DNA of 64,000 nucleotides from Nocardia neocaledoniensis (GTDB taxonomy: Bacteria > Actinomycetota > Actinomycetes > Mycobacteriales > Mycobacteriaceae), in the NCBI RefSeq assembly GCF_003182135.1, contig NZ_QGTL01000002.1, positions 496,001 to 560,000 of the forward strand, in the 5' to 3' direction. The translations under genes and the position numbers were made by a program. The notes under the pieces were generated by a model. That model did not search any database, had not been told where the DNA came from, and worked only from the letters and a program-made list of their open reading frames with translations. Below, one piece after another: positions 34,238 to 44,141 of the stretch (the first letter of the stretch is position 1; each line of letters begins with the position of its first letter).

Positions 34238-37200
34238 TGCCGGTGGGCGCCACCGAACCCGGCTGGATCCGCCGACTCTGGCGGCTGAGCCTGGCGTATC
34301 CGCGCCTGCTCGCCGGGATCCTCGCCTCGGTGCTGGCGGGCGCCGCGGTGTCGATCGCGGCGCCGCTGGCCACCAAACGCGCCGTCGACGCGGCCGTCGC
34401 CGGCGACACCGGCGTGATCGGCACGGCCGCCGCGCTGTTGGCGTTGCTCGCCGTCGGCCGGTTCTTCGTCTCCTTCGCGCGCAGGCTGTGGGCGGGCAAG
34501 CTCTCCCTCGAGGTCCAGCACAGCCTGCGGGTCTCGCTGCTTGCCGCGCTGCAGCGCCTCGACGGCGCCGGACAGGACGCGATCCGCACCGGACAGGTCG
34601 TCTCGCGCTCGATCACCGACCTGCAACTGGTGCAGGGCCTGCTGGCGATGGTGCCGTGGTCGGGGCTGGCGGTGCTGCAATTCGTGCTGTCGGCGGTGGT
34701 GATGGTGTGGCTGAGCCCGCCGCTGGCACTGGCCGCGCTGCTCGTCGCCCCGGCGATGGCCGTGGTGGTGCTGCGGTTGCGGCCGCGGCTGTACGCGGCG
34801 ACCTGGTCGGCCCAGCAGCGCGCCGCCGACCTGGCCGAACACGTCGAACAGACCGTCACCGGCGTGCGAGTGGTGAAGGGCTTCGGGCAGGAGGCCCGGA
34901 TGGTCGACGTGCTCGAGGACCACAGCCGCCGCCTGTTCGCCGAGCGCCTGCGCGCGGCGCGGATCAACGCCAGATTCGCGCCGGTCGTCTCGGCGCTGCC
35001 GCAGGCCGGCCTGGTCGCGGTGATCATCGTCGGCGGCGTGCTGGCCCGGAACGGCGCGATCGGGGTCGGCACGTTCCTCGCCTTCACCGCCTACCTCGCC
35101 ACCATGACGTCCTCGGCGCGCACGATCACCTCGGTGGTGATCATGGGCCAGCTCACCAAGGCCGCTGTCGACCGCGTCTTCCAGGTGATCGATGCCGCGC
35201 CCGTGCTCGTCGACCCGGACCAGCCGGTCGCGCTGCCGCCGGGCCCGCTCGGCATCGAGTTCGATGCCGTGAGCTTCGGCTTCGACCCGGACCAGCCCGT
35301 GCTGCGCGACCTCGATCTGACCGTGCGGCCGGGGGAAACGGTCGCCGTCATCGGGCCCGCGGGCTCCGGCAAGTCCACCCTGTCACTGCTGCTCCCCCGC
35401 TTCTACGCGCCCGACTCGGGCCGGATCAGCCTCGTCGGCGCCGACGGCACCCGCGTCGACCTGGCGGACCTGCGCGCCGACGAACTGCGTGGCGCGCTCG
35501 GCGTGGTCTTCGACGACCCGTTCCTGTTCTCCGACACCATCGCCGCCAACATCGCCCTCGGCAGGCCCGAGGCCACCGACGCCGAGATCGCGGCGGCCGC
35601 GACCGCCGCGACCGCCGACGAGTTCATCACCGCGCTGCCCGACGGATACGACACCGTCATCGGCGAGCGCGGGCTCACCCTCTCCGGCGGGCAGCGCCAG
35701 CGCATCGCCCTGGCCAGGGTGCTGCTGACCAGGCCGCGCGTGCTCGTCCTCGACGACGCGACCTCCGCCGTCGACGCCGTCACCGAGGCCGAGATCTTCC
35801 GCAGGCTGCCCGATCCCGGCGGCCGGACGACCGTGATCCTGGCCCACCGCGAATCGACGTTGGCGCAGGCCGACCGCGTCATCCGGCTGCCCGCGCCCAC
35901 CGCCACGGCCGTCCCCGCCGCGCCCTCGCTCGTCAAGCGCCCGGCCGAACTGGGCCGTCCCCGCTCGATGGCCGCGGCCTCCGCCGACCTGAGCGAAACC
36001 CCCGAACTCCGCGCCGCCGTCGACGCGCTGCCACCCGCCACCGAGGAGCCCGGCCTGCCCGGTGACCTGCGCGCGCCGCAACCCGACTTCGGCCTGCGCG
36101 CACTGCTGCGCCCGGTCCGTGGCCTGGTGTGTGCGGTCATGGCGCTGCTCGCGATCGATGCGCTGATCGGCGTCGCCTTCCCGCCGCTGGTCCGCTACGC
36201 CATCGACACCGGCGTCACCGCGGGCGACGGCACCGCGCTGGCGGTGGCGGGCGGGCTCGGCATCGTGCTGGTGCTGGCCGGGCTGGCGGTGGGCGCCGCG
36301 GTCACCGTGCTCACCGCGCGTACCGGCGAGCGGGTGCTGTTCGGCCTGCGCGTGCGCAGCTACGCGCACCTGCAACGCCTCGGCCTGGATTTCTACGAGC
36401 GCGAACTGTCCGGCCGGATCATGACCAGGATGACCACCGACGTCGACGCCCTCTCGACCTTCCTGCAGACCGGGGTCGCGACCGGGCTGGTCGGCCTGAT
36501 CACCCTGGTCGGCGTCGCCGCCGGGCTGGTCTTCATCGATGCCGGGCTCGCGCTGGTCGTGCTGGCGACCGTGCCGCCGATGCTGCTGGCCACGCTGGCC
36601 TTCCGCCGGGTGTCCTCGGTGGCCTACTCGGTCTCGCGGGAACGGGTCTCCGCGGTCAACGCCGACTTCCAGGAGAACATCGCGGGCCTGCGCGCGGTGC
36701 AGGCCGCCCGCAACGAACCGACCGCGGCGCGGCGCTTCACCGAGTACTCGCACCGCTACCGCGACGCCCGCATCCGGGCCCAGCGCGCGATCGCGGCCTA
36801 TTTCTCCTTCGGGCTCGCCTGGGCCGACCTGGCACTGGCGGTGGTGGTCTATCTCGGGGCCAATGCCGTGGCCGACGGCCGGACGACCGCGGGCACGCTC
36901 GTCGCCTTCGTGCTGTACCTGGGGCTGCTGTTCGCTCCGATCCAGGAGCTCTCCCAGGTCTTCGACGGCTACCAGCAGGCCAGGGTCGGCCTGCGCCGCA
37001 TCGGCGAGCTGCTGCGGACGGAGTCCTCGATCGCGCCGGACGCACCCGACGCGGTGCCGATCGACCGGCTCGACGGCGCGGTCGTCTTCGACGACGTCGT
37101 CTTCCGCTACCCGGGCGCGACGAATCCGGCGCTCGACGGCGTCTCGTTCACCGTGCCCGCGGGTGCGACGCTGGCGCTCGTCGGCGAGACCGGCGCGGGC

Positions 37201-37866
37201 AAGTCGACGATCGTGAAGCTGCTGGCCCGTCTGTACGACCTGCCCGACGATCCGGCGGCCGGCTCGATCCGGGTCGACGGGGTCGATATTCGTAAATTTC
37301 CGCTCACCGACTACCGGCGGCGGCTGGGAATTGTGCCGCAGGAAGCTCACTTGTTCACCGGCGACGTGGCCAGCAACATCGCATTCGGACAACCTTTCGC
37401 CACACCGGCGCAGATCGACGCGGCCGCTCAGAACGTGGGCGCGGCCGAGATGATCGCCGGATTACCGCAAAAAACAAACCAACCAGTCGGCGAAAGAGGG
37501 CGGGGATTGTCCGCCGGACAGCGTCAGCTGATCGCCCTCGCCCGCGCCGAACTGGTCGACCCCGACCTGCTGTTACTCGACGAGGCGACCTCCACGCTCG
37601 ACCCGGACACCGAGGCGTCGGTGCTGGTAGCGAGCCGATCGCTGGCGCGCGGCCGGACCACGGTCGTGGTCGCGCACCGGCTCGCCACGGCGGCGCGCGC
37701 GGATCTGATCGGCGTCGTCGCGCAGGGCCGGATCGTCGAATTCGGGACGCATCAGGAACTCCTGGCCGCCGGCGGACGTTACGCGCGACTCTGGTCGGCG
37801 GCGCGGAAACAGGAGGGAATATTCTCGCCCGGTGACCGGGCTGCTACGCGGAGATCGGGTCAGTAG
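34237..37866 (+). CDS. Fused heterodimer-type ABC exporter (TMD-NBD-TMD-NBD)
   Basis: 1209 aa, both half-exporters in one chain. GTG 34237 shares one base with the preceding TAG. Half 1 (about 1-560): six-helix TMD, Walker A GPAGSGKST, signature LSGGQRQR, Walker B VLDDATS with aspartate for the catalytic glutamate, H-loop AHRES. Half 2 (about 605-1205): TMD, Walker A GETGAGKST, signature LSAGQRQL, Walker B LLLLDEATS, H-loop AHRLA. Pairing across the dimer thus gives one intact ATP site (second Walker B with first signature) and one degenerate site, as in TM287/288-type exporters. A low-GC patch near 37445-37500 changes local codon use. Export of drugs or lipids is likely; the neighbourhood fits mycobacterial Rv1272c/Rv1273c. 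Confidence 0.92.
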   Translation: MPVGATEPGWIRRLWRLSLAYPRLLAGILASVLAGAAVSIAAPLATKRAVDAAVAGDTGVIGTAAALLALLAVGRFFVSFARRLWAGKLSLEVQHSLRVSLLAALQRLDGAGQDAIRTGQVVSRSITDLQLVQGLLAMVPWSGLAVLQFVLSAVVMVWLSPPLALAALLVAPAMAVVVLRLRPRLYAATWSAQQRAADLAEHVEQTVTGVRVVKGFGQEARMVDVLEDHSRRLFAERLRAARINARFAPVVSALPQAGLVAVIIVGGVLARNGAIGVGTFLAFTAYLATMTSSARTITSVVIMGQLTKAAVDRVFQVIDAAPVLVDPDQPVALPPGPLGIEFDAVSFGFDPDQPVLRDLDLTVRPGETVAVIGPAGSGKSTLSLLLPRFYAPDSGRISLVGADGTRVDLADLRADELRGALGVVFDDPFLFSDTIAANIALGRPEATDAEIAAAATAATADEFITALPDGYDTVIGERGLTLSGGQRQRIALARVLLTRPRVLVLDDATSAVDAVTEAEIFRRLPDPGGRTTVILAHRESTLAQADRVIRLPAPTATAVPAAPSLVKRPAELGRPRSMAAASADLSETPELRAAVDALPPATEEPGLPGDLRAPQPDFGLRALLRPVRGLVCAVMALLAIDALIGVAFPPLVRYAIDTGVTAGDGTALAVAGGLGIVLVLAGLAVGAAVTVLTARTGERVLFGLRVRSYAHLQRLGLDFYERELSGRIMTRMTTDVDALSTFLQTGVATGLVGLITLVGVAAGLVFIDAGLALVVLATVPPMLLATLAFRRVSSVAYSVSRERVSAVNADFQENIAGLRAVQAARNEPTAARRFTEYSHRYRDARIRAQRAIAAYFSFGLAWADLALAVVVYLGANAVADGRTTAGTLVAFVLYLGLLFAPIQELSQVFDGYQQARVGLRRIGELLRTESSIAPDAPDAVPIDRLDGAVVFDDVVFRYPGATNPALDGVSFTVPAGATLALVGETGAGKSTIVKLLARLYDLPDDPAAGSIRVDGVDIRKFPLTDYRRRLGIVPQEAHLFTGDVASNIAFGQPFATPAQIDAAAQNVGAAEMIAGLPQKTNQPVGERGRGLSAGQRQLIALARAELVDPDLLLLDEATSTLDPDTEASVLVASRSLARGRTTVVVAHRLATAARADLIGVVAQGRIVEFGTHQELLAAGGRYARLWSAARKQEGIFSPGDRAATRRSGQ

Positions 37867-37875
37867 CAGCGCCAC

Positions 37876-37891
37876 TATGCCCCTGGGCATA
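37876..37891. promoter_or_regulatory. Perfect palindrome upstream of kgd
   Basis: TATGCCC-CT-GGGCATA, seven-base arms, 99 bp before the kgd start and 10 bp after the ABC exporter stop. It could be an operator or a weak terminator. No regulator gene is nearby. Confidence 0.4.
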
Positions 37892-37989
37892 TGCTCGGTG
37901 AGGGCGCATCGGCAGCCATCCGCTGATACCCCTGCCGGGCACGTCACAAACGTCGCAGCGCGAAGAACGAAATGAGGCGAACACCAGCT

Positions 37990-40900
37990 GTGAGCAGCTC
38001 AACTTCCCAGTTCGGACAGAACCAGTGGCTAGTCGACGAGATGTATCAGAAGTTCAAACAGGACCCGTCCTCGGTCGACGCGAGTTGGCACGAGTTCCTC
38101 GCGGACTACACCCCGGAGGCGAGCACCGAATCCGGTAACAGCCAGCCTCCGGCCGCCGCGCCGGCGCCCGCGGCCGCTGCCCCCGCGGCGCCGAAGGTGA
38201 CCGCGCAGCCGAAGGTTGCTCCGGCTCCCGCGCCGGCCCCGGCTCCCGCGCCGGCCCCCGCTCCGGCTCCGGCCGCCAAGCCCGCGCCCGCGACCACGCG
38301 CACCCCGCAGACCACGCCTGCACCGGTGTCCAACGCACCGGCCACCGCGCCCAAGGCCGCCGCCGTCGCCACCGCCGACGAGTCCAAGGTGCTGCGCGGC
38401 CCCGCCGCCGCCATCGCGAAGAACATGTCGGCCTCGCTGACCATCCCCACCGCGACCTCGGTGCGCGCGATCCCGGCCAAGCTGATGATCGACAACCGCC
38501 TGGTGATCAACAACCACCTGGCCCGCACCCGCGGCGGCAAGATCTCGTTCACCCACCTGCTCGGCTACGCGATCGTGCAGGCGGTCAAGGCGTTCCCGAA
38601 CATGAACCGCCACTTTGCCGAGGTCGACGGCAAGCCCAACGCGGTCACCCCCGCGCACACCAACCTGGGCCTGGCCATCGACCTCGCGGGCAAGGACGGC
38701 AACCGCTCCCTCGTCGTCGCCGCCATCAAGGGCACCGAGGACATGAGCTTCGGCCAGTTCCACTCCGCCTACGAGGACATCGTGCGCCGCGCCCGCGAGG
38801 GCAAGCTCGGCGCCGACGACTTCGCCGGCGTCACGATCTCGCTGACCAACCCCGGCACCATCGGCACCGTCCACTCGGTGCCGCGCCTGATGCCCGGCCA
38901 GGGCGCGATCATCGGCGCGGGCGCGATGGAGTACCCGGCCGAGTTCCAGGGCATGAGCGACGAGCGCCTCGCCGACATCGGCGTCGGCAAGCTGATGACG
39001 CTCACCTCGACCTACGACCACCGCATCATCCAGGGCGCCGAGTCGGGCGACTTCCTGCGCACCATCCACAACCTGCTGATCTCCGACGAGTTCTACGACG
39101 AGATCTTCCACGGCCTCGGCGTGCCGTACGAGCCGGTGCGCTGGCGCAAGGACATCGCCGAGCGCGGCGTCGACAAGAGCGCCCGCGTGCTCGAGATGAT
39201 CGCGGCCTACCGCAACCGCGGCCACCTGATGGCCGACACCGACCCGCTGCGCCTGGTCAAGGACAAGTTCCGCAGCCACCCCGACCTCGACGTCACCCAG
39301 CACGGCCTGACGCTGTGGGACCTCGACCGCACCTTCAACGTCGCGGGCTTCCACGGCCAGGAGCGCATGAAGTTGCGCGACGTGCTGTCGATCCTGCGCG
39401 ACGCCTATTGCCGCCACGTCGGTGTGGAGTACACCCACATCCTCGACGTCGAGCAGCTGCAGTGGATCCAGGACCGGGTCGAGCAGAAGCACGTCAAGCC
39501 GACGGTCGCCCAGCAGAAGTACATCCTGAACCGGCTCAACGCGGCCGAGGCGTTCGAGACCTTCCTGCAGACCAAGTACGTCGGTCAGAAGCGCTTCTCG
39601 CTCGAGGGCGCCGAGGCCGTCATCCCGATGATGGACGCCACCATCGACCAGTGCGCCGAGCACTCGCTCGACGAGGTCGTCATCGGCATGCCGCACCGCG
39701 GTCGCCTCAACGTGCTCGCCAACATCGTCGGCAAGCCCTACTCGAAGATCTTCACCGAGTTCGAGGGCAACATGAACCCGGCGGCCACGCACGGCTCCGG
39801 CGACGTGAAGTACCACCTCGGCGCCGAGGGTCAGTACCTGCAGATGTTCGGCGACAACGAGATCGCCGTCTCGCTCACCGCCAACCCCTCGCACCTCGAG
39901 GCGGTCGACCCGGTGCTCGAGGGTCTGGTGCGCGCCAAGCAGGACCTGCTCGACAAGGGCGACGGCCCCGAGGGCTTCTCGGTCATGCCGCTGATGCTGC
40001 ACGGCGACGCCGCGTTCGCCGGTCAGGGCGTGGTCGCCGAGACGCTGAACCTGTCGGGTCTGCGTGGTTACCGCGTCGGCGGCACGATCCACATCGTGGT
40101 GAACAACCAGATCGGCTTCACCACCGCGCCGGAGAACAGCCGCTCCACCGAGTACTCCACCGACATCGCGAAGTTCATCGGCGCGCCGATCTTCCATGTC
40201 AACGGTGACGACCCGGAGGCCTGCGACTGGGTCGCGCGCCTGGCGGTCGACTTCCGGCAGAAGTTCCGCAAGGACGTCGTCATCGACCTCGTCTGCTACC
40301 GCCGCCGCGGCCACAACGAGGGCGACGACCCCTCGATGACGCAGCCGGAGATGTACGACGTCATCGACACCAAGCGGTCGGTGCGCAAGGCCTACACCGA
40401 ATCGCTGATCGGTCGTGGCGACATCTCCATGAAGGAGGCCGAGGACGCGCTGCGCGACTACCAGGGCCAGCTGGAGCGCGTGTTCAACGAGGTCCGCGAG
40501 CTGGAGAAGTACGTCCCCGAGCCGTCGGAATCCGTCGAGGACGACCAGAAGGTCCCCGCCACCGTGCAGACCGCGGTCGACAAGTCGGTCCTGCAGCGCA
40601 TCGGCGACGCCTTCAACACCCCGCCGGACGGCTTCAACGTGCATCCGCGCGTCAAGCCGGTGCTGGAGAAGCGCCGTGAGATGGCCTACGAGGGCAAGGT
40701 CGACTGGGCCTTCGCCGAGCTGCTGGCCTTCGGCACGCTGATCGACCAGGGCCACGATGTGCGCCTGACCGGTCAGGACTCGCGCCGCGGCACCTTCACC
40801 CAGCGCCACGCGGTGATCATCGACCGCCTCAACGCCAACGAGTACACCCCGCTGCACAACATCGGCTCGGAGAAGCCGGGCTGGTTCGCGGTGCACGACT

Positions 40901-41751
40901 CGGCGCTGAGCGAGTACGCCGCGGTCGGCTTCGAGTACGGCTACTCGCTGGGCAACCCGAACGCGCTCGTGCTGTGGGAAGCCCAGTTCGGTGACTTCGT
41001 CAACGGCGCGCAGTCGATCATCGACGAGTTCATCTCCTCGGGTGAGGCCAAGTGGGGCCAGCTCTCCGACGTGGTGCTGCTGCTGCCGCACGGCCACGAG
41101 GGCCAGGGTCCCGACCACACCTCGGGCCGCATCGAGCGGTTCCTGCAGCTGTGCGCCGAGGGTTCGATGACCGTCGCGGTGCCGTCCACCCCGGCCAACT
41201 ACTTCCACCTGCTGCGCAGGCACGCGCTCGACGGCATCCGTCGTCCGCTGATCGTCTTCACCCCGAAGTCGATGCTGCGCAACAAGGCCGTGGTGTCCGA
41301 CATCAAGGACTTCACCGAATCGAAGTTCCGTTCGGTGTTCGACGAGCCCACCTACGAACAGGGCATCGGCGACACCGCCAAGGTCAAGCGCATCCTGCTG
41401 ACCTCGGGCAAGCTCTACTACGAGCTGGCCGCGGAGAAAGCCAAGCACAAGCGCGAGGACGTGGCGATCGTCCGGATCGAGCAGCTGTACCCGATCCCGA
41501 CGTACCGCCTCAACGAGGCACTGGCCAAGTACCCCAACGCGACCGACATCGCGTGGGTCCAGGAGGAGCCCGCCAACCAGGGCGCCTGGCCGTTCTTCGG
41601 CCTCAACCTCCCCGAGGTCCTCCCCGACCGCCTCGGCAAACTCCGCCGCATCTCCCGCCGCGCCATGTCGGCCCCCTCTTCGGGCTCGTCGAAGGTGCAC
41701 GCCGTGGAACAGGCCGAGATCATCGCCGAGGCCTTCGAGCCGACCGCGTAA
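37990..41751 (+). CDS. kgd: Multifunctional 2-oxoglutarate decarboxylase/dehydrogenase E1-E2 fusion
   Basis: 1253 aa, the actinobacterial fusion that combines E1o activity with an E2-type acyltransferase domain in the TCA cycle. GTG 37990 gives [19 protein letters not shown], the conserved start of Kgd/OdhA; an ATG at 37972 in the same frame is less likely. Order: N-terminal 40-residue helix; Pro/Ala linker (about 50-115, PAPAPAPAP); acyltransferase domain with [15 protein letters not shown] near 341-355 (catalytic His and Asp); E1 domain with [18 protein letters not shown] (thiamine-diphosphate region, about 670) and a C-terminal transketolase part ending [17 protein letters not shown]. No lipoyl domain is present, as expected. 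In mycobacteria the FHA protein GarA controls this enzyme; no GarA gene is in the window. Confidence 0.96.
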   Translation: MSSSTSQFGQNQWLVDEMYQKFKQDPSSVDASWHEFLADYTPEASTESGNSQPPAAAPAPAAAAPAAPKVTAQPKVAPAPAPAPAPAPAPAPAPAAKPAPATTRTPQTTPAPVSNAPATAPKAAAVATADESKVLRGPAAAIAKNMSASLTIPTATSVRAIPAKLMIDNRLVINNHLARTRGGKISFTHLLGYAIVQAVKAFPNMNRHFAEVDGKPNAVTPAHTNLGLAIDLAGKDGNRSLVVAAIKGTEDMSFGQFHSAYEDIVRRAREGKLGADDFAGVTISLTNPGTIGTVHSVPRLMPGQGAIIGAGAMEYPAEFQGMSDERLADIGVGKLMTLTSTYDHRIIQGAESGDFLRTIHNLLISDEFYDEIFHGLGVPYEPVRWRKDIAERGVDKSARVLEMIAAYRNRGHLMADTDPLRLVKDKFRSHPDLDVTQHGLTLWDLDRTFNVAGFHGQERMKLRDVLSILRDAYCRHVGVEYTHILDVEQLQWIQDRVEQKHVKPTVAQQKYILNRLNAAEAFETFLQTKYVGQKRFSLEGAEAVIPMMDATIDQCAEHSLDEVVIGMPHRGRLNVLANIVGKPYSKIFTEFEGNMNPAATHGSGDVKYHLGAEGQYLQMFGDNEIAVSLTANPSHLEAVDPVLEGLVRAKQDLLDKGDGPEGFSVMPLMLHGDAAFAGQGVVAETLNLSGLRGYRVGGTIHIVVNNQIGFTTAPENSRSTEYSTDIAKFIGAPIFHVNGDDPEACDWVARLAVDFRQKFRKDVVIDLVCYRRRGHNEGDDPSMTQPEMYDVIDTKRSVRKAYTESLIGRGDISMKEAEDALRDYQGQLERVFNEVRELEKYVPEPSESVEDDQKVPATVQTAVDKSVLQRIGDAFNTPPDGFNVHPRVKPVLEKRREMAYEGKVDWAFAELLAFGTLIDQGHDVRLTGQDSRRGTFTQRHAVIIDRLNANEYTPLHNIGSEKPGWFAVHDSALSEYAAVGFEYGYSLGNPNALVLWEAQFGDFVNGAQSIIDEFISSGEAKWGQLSDVVLLLPHGHEGQGPDHTSGRIERFLQLCAEGSMTVAVPSTPANYFHLLRRHALDGIRRPLIVFTPKSMLRNKAVVSDIKDFTESKFRSVFDEPTYEQGIGDTAKVKRILLTSGKLYYELAAEKAKHKREDVAIVRIEQLYPIPTYRLNEALAKYPNATDIAWVQEEPANQGAWPFFGLNLPEVLPDRLGKLRRISRRAMSAPSSGSSKVHAVEQAEIIAEAFEPTA
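41625..41673 (+). repeat. Repeat copy A inside the kgd 3' end
   Basis: 49 bp beginning CGACCGCCTCGGCAAACTCC and coding [16 protein letters not shown] in kgd. It is found again, 46 of 49 bases identical and in the same orientation, at 44142-44190. Confidence 0.9.
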
Positions 41752-41764
41752 GTTCTTCCCGCAC

Positions 41765-41812
41765 AACGGCTGACGCCGGAGGATCACCAGATCCCCCGGC
41801 GTCAGCCGTTTT
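41765..41812 (+). terminator. Strong terminator after kgd
   Basis: A 15-bp perfect stem (AACGGCTGACGCCGG with CCGGCGTCAGCCGTT) encloses a second stem GGATC-ACCA-GATCC, separated by one A/C mismatch, and is followed by TTT. It starts 14 bp after the kgd stop. Confidence 0.88.
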
Positions 41813-41919
41813 CCGTCCTCTTTCGGCTAGGCCGCGTCGGGGCGACGCGGTAGGGTGAGCCGGCATGAATCATCCTGGGGGAAAGTTGTTTTCGTGATGT
41901 TCGAGGTCAATTCCGGCCG

Positions 41920-43050
41920 ATGCCATCGGCAGCTGCGGTGAACGACTTCTCGGTCCATTTGGGTAGCCTCGCCGGGTTCCGGCTGGACCTGGAGGAACTC
42001 GGCGCGAACTTCTCATCGAATGCGTCACGAATGCTGTCGTCTTTCACGATCCCCGCCGGCACCACGGGGCTGCTGGCGACTGTGGCGCCGTCATTCGAGA
42101 CGTTGAACAGCACCCTGTCGTCGTGCCACGGACAAGATGTGACAACCCTGGCCGCATTCGGCTCCGGTCTCGCCACGGCCGGGACCCAGTACCTGACATT
42201 GGACACGACCACGGCGAACGCGATTTCCGCGGTGAGTGACAGTGCGGCGGTGAGTGTCTCCGGCGACCCCGGGACGGTGAACAGATTCGCCGGACTGCAA
42301 CTTCCGACGCTCACGGCGACCGACGATGCCCAGTTCACGGTTCGACAGTTGGTGAACAGCGGCATCGAGGTTCTCTCGCCCTATGACGACAGGCTGAACG
42401 AGGCGATTGGCATCAGACCCGCCGCGGACTACCTGACCCCGCTGGCCGCGGACTGGGAGGTCCTGCAACCACTCGGAAATCGGATCTCCCAGCTCAGCAT
42501 CAATGACTTCGTGTCGTCGCAGAATCTCTCCGGAGGACTCCAGTGGTTACAGTCCACCTGGACCGGGACTGCGGCCGCAGCTTTTGCGACGAGCGCAACC
42601 ACCCTCGGACAAGCGATATCCGCGCGCAGCGATGACCTGGACGCAGTGTCGAAGATCGTCCGAAACGGCGGGGCCTACCTCGAGCGCCTGGTCTACAACC
42701 AGGCAGTGGGGCTCAGCAGCGCGCTCACACAGCCGATGACCTTTCTGGACATCACGCTCCCGCTGTCGCATTGGGCCCTGATGATCAACGGGCCGATGCG
42801 CGAGTCGTTCCGCACGGAGATCGTTGCCGCCATCGACGCGATGAAGACATCGGCGAACACGAGACGGGATGCGATAACCACAGCGCTCGAGCGCATCTCC
42901 CAGGCGATGGGCTATTCGCCCGGCCGGGCGACCCCGACTTACAACGCGACCGAGTTCGAGATCCCGGACAAGGTGGCCGCTGACGTGGGTGTGCGGCGAT
43001 ACGGCCTCGACGACAACGTGTGGTGGGAGAACAGCATTGCATCCGCCTGA
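41920..43050 (+). CDS. WxG-containing type VII secretion-like protein
   Basis: 376 aa, mostly helical, no signal peptide. Seen: an N-terminal helical half, a central LQWLQSTWTGTAAAAFATSATTLGQAI, where W-T-G forms the turn between two helices as in WXG100 proteins, and a C-terminal helical part ending in an aromatic VRRYGLDDNVWWENS. The YGLDD segment fits Y-x-x-x-D, the ESX signal form. ATG 41920 is used; GTG 41938 (NDFSVHLGSLAGF) is possible and both lack a strong ribosome site. The next gene starts inside its last codons, and a lipoprotein gene follows. I infer a secreted substrate or the secretion module for the following protein. Confidence 0.6.
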   Translation: MPSAAAVNDFSVHLGSLAGFRLDLEELGANFSSNASRMLSSFTIPAGTTGLLATVAPSFETLNSTLSSCHGQDVTTLAAFGSGLATAGTQYLTLDTTTANAISAVSDSAAVSVSGDPGTVNRFAGLQLPTLTATDDAQFTVRQLVNSGIEVLSPYDDRLNEAIGIRPAADYLTPLAADWEVLQPLGNRISQLSINDFVSSQNLSGGLQWLQSTWTGTAAAAFATSATTLGQAISARSDDLDAVSKIVRNGGAYLERLVYNQAVGLSSALTQPMTFLDITLPLSHWALMINGPMRESFRTEIVAAIDAMKTSANTRRDAITTALERISQAMGYSPGRATPTYNATEFEIPDKVAADVGVRRYGLDDNVWWENSIASA

Positions 43051-43684
43051 AGACCGGGAACTGCCGAGCAACCGGGCCATCTACGGTTCCGACACCGGAG
43101 TCATGAGCAAGGTGGCAGCGGGATTGGCACGAACCGACCTCACGGCCGTTCTGGTGGCCTGGGATTCGATGGGCTACGACCTCGCGCCGAAGCTGCTGCG
43201 AATCTATATGCGTGACGAGGGTCCCAACCACAACTACCGATTCGACAGCGCCGAGATCCGCAAGATCGTCAAAACGAGCGCCGTGCAGCGGGCGGCGGCC
43301 GCCAGCTTGGACGAGGTGAAAGATCTGGCGCGGGCGGATCCTCGCATCGGCGTGACGAGGGAAATCACGCCCGCTGCCTGGATCGGCAATGTCGAAATCA
43401 GCGATGACGACGACCTGTCCAATGCTCTCGGACACTTCGACGTCGCGGTAGGAACCGACACCACGGTCTATCAAGCCGACGACGGCGGTCTCCGAGCGGA
43501 AATGGACTACCGGATATACGTCTACGACTACTACAACTTCGACCTCAAAGGTGATCACCTGATCAACATCAATCCCGCGAAGACCATCAACAACGAAGCG
43601 CGGCAACTGGAGGAGGCGGGGTGGGCGCGCGCGTTCAAGTCCAGGGGTCAATCCGCCATGCTCCACTGGAGCGGATCGCTGTGA
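43037..43684 (+). CDS. Unknown protein, candidate secreted effector
   Basis: 215 aa from TTG 43037, chosen because GGGAG lies eight bases upstream; it overlaps the WxG gene by 14 bp. No family recognised. Seen: an N-terminal polar part (NRAIYGSDTGVMSKVAAGLAR), a region rich in acidic residues (VEISDDDDLSNALGHFDVAVGTD) and a C-terminal aromatic strand-rich part (RIYVYDYYNFDLKGDHLI). There are no cysteines and no membrane segment. Sandwiched between a WxG protein and a lipoprotein by overlapping codons, it has the position of an effector in toxin/immunity cassettes, but nothing in the sequence proves enzymatic or toxic activity. Confidence 0.6.
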   Translation: MHPPEDRELPSNRAIYGSDTGVMSKVAAGLARTDLTAVLVAWDSMGYDLAPKLLRIYMRDEGPNHNYRFDSAEIRKIVKTSAVQRAAAASLDEVKDLARADPRIGVTREITPAAWIGNVEISDDDDLSNALGHFDVAVGTDTTVYQADDGGLRAEMDYRIYVYDYYNFDLKGDHLININPAKTINNEARQLEEAGWARAFKSRGQSAMLHWSGSL

Positions 43685-44115
43685 GCCGGGTCGCGCGTCA
43701 GCGCATCTTCTCGGGCGCTCTGGCGTGCCTGCTGGCAGGGCTGGTCGTCGGCTGTTCCGGCGACTCCGACAGCTTGCAGAACCTGGCGACCTGCGGGGAG
43801 TTCGTGTTCCCGGCGGACGCGAAGGTGATCTGGTTTCAGGAGAACGACACCTTCGGCGACACTCTCCTGGACGCGGTTGTCGAGATATCCGCGGCCGCGG
43901 TCCCGGAATTCAAGCAGCGATCGCAGCTGACCGAGTTCGCACCGGGGGTGCCCAACTACTGGCGTCAAACGTGGAGTGCCATCGGTGAGGCGCAGTCGCT
44001 GGCGCAGGATGCCGGGAACGAACACCTGGTCGAGCTGAACAAGAGCCCGACCAGGTGGGTCGTCATCCACGATTCCGGCGAGAAGAGGCAGCTCTTCCTC
44101 CGGGCGGGATGCTGA
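43681..44115 (+). CDS. Lipoprotein, third gene of the WxG cassette
   Basis: 144 aa. GTG 43681 overlaps the previous stop as GTGA, with GGAG about 8 bases upstream. Signal peptide: basic start RVARQRIF, hydrophobic SGALACLLAGLVVGC with a proper lipobox V-V-G-C, then SGDSDS. The mature part has conserved-looking CGEFVFPADAKVIWFQEND and WVVIHDSG, and ends in a lone cysteine (AGC) that could form a disulfide with the internal one. No named family. It would be anchored outside the membrane, the right place to bind or neutralise an exported partner. Confidence 0.7.
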   Translation: MSRVARQRIFSGALACLLAGLVVGCSGDSDSLQNLATCGEFVFPADAKVIWFQENDTFGDTLLDAVVEISAAAVPEFKQRSQLTEFAPGVPNYWRQTWSAIGEAQSLAQDAGNEHLVELNKSPTRWVVIHDSGEKRQLFLRAGC

Positions 44116-44141
44116 GGAGATCTCGAAACACGGTGTGGGGG

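Noticed and set aside
35383..37392. 669-codon minus-strand frame opposite the fused ABC exporter
   Set aside because: Shadow frame of Arg/Gln/Asp repeats; both NBDs on the + strand are conserved.
38029..41787. A 1252-codon open frame on the minus strand opposite kgd
   Set aside because: It is the antisense shadow of a GC-rich gene: Val/Asp/Arg/His-rich with no domain, no ribosome site and no membrane or catalytic motif. The + strand Kgd is unmistakable.
41897..41941. 14-codon mini reading frame (ATG 41897 to TGA) overlapping the start of the WxG gene
   Set aside because: Could be a leader peptide, but no ribosome site precedes it and chance occurrence is likely.
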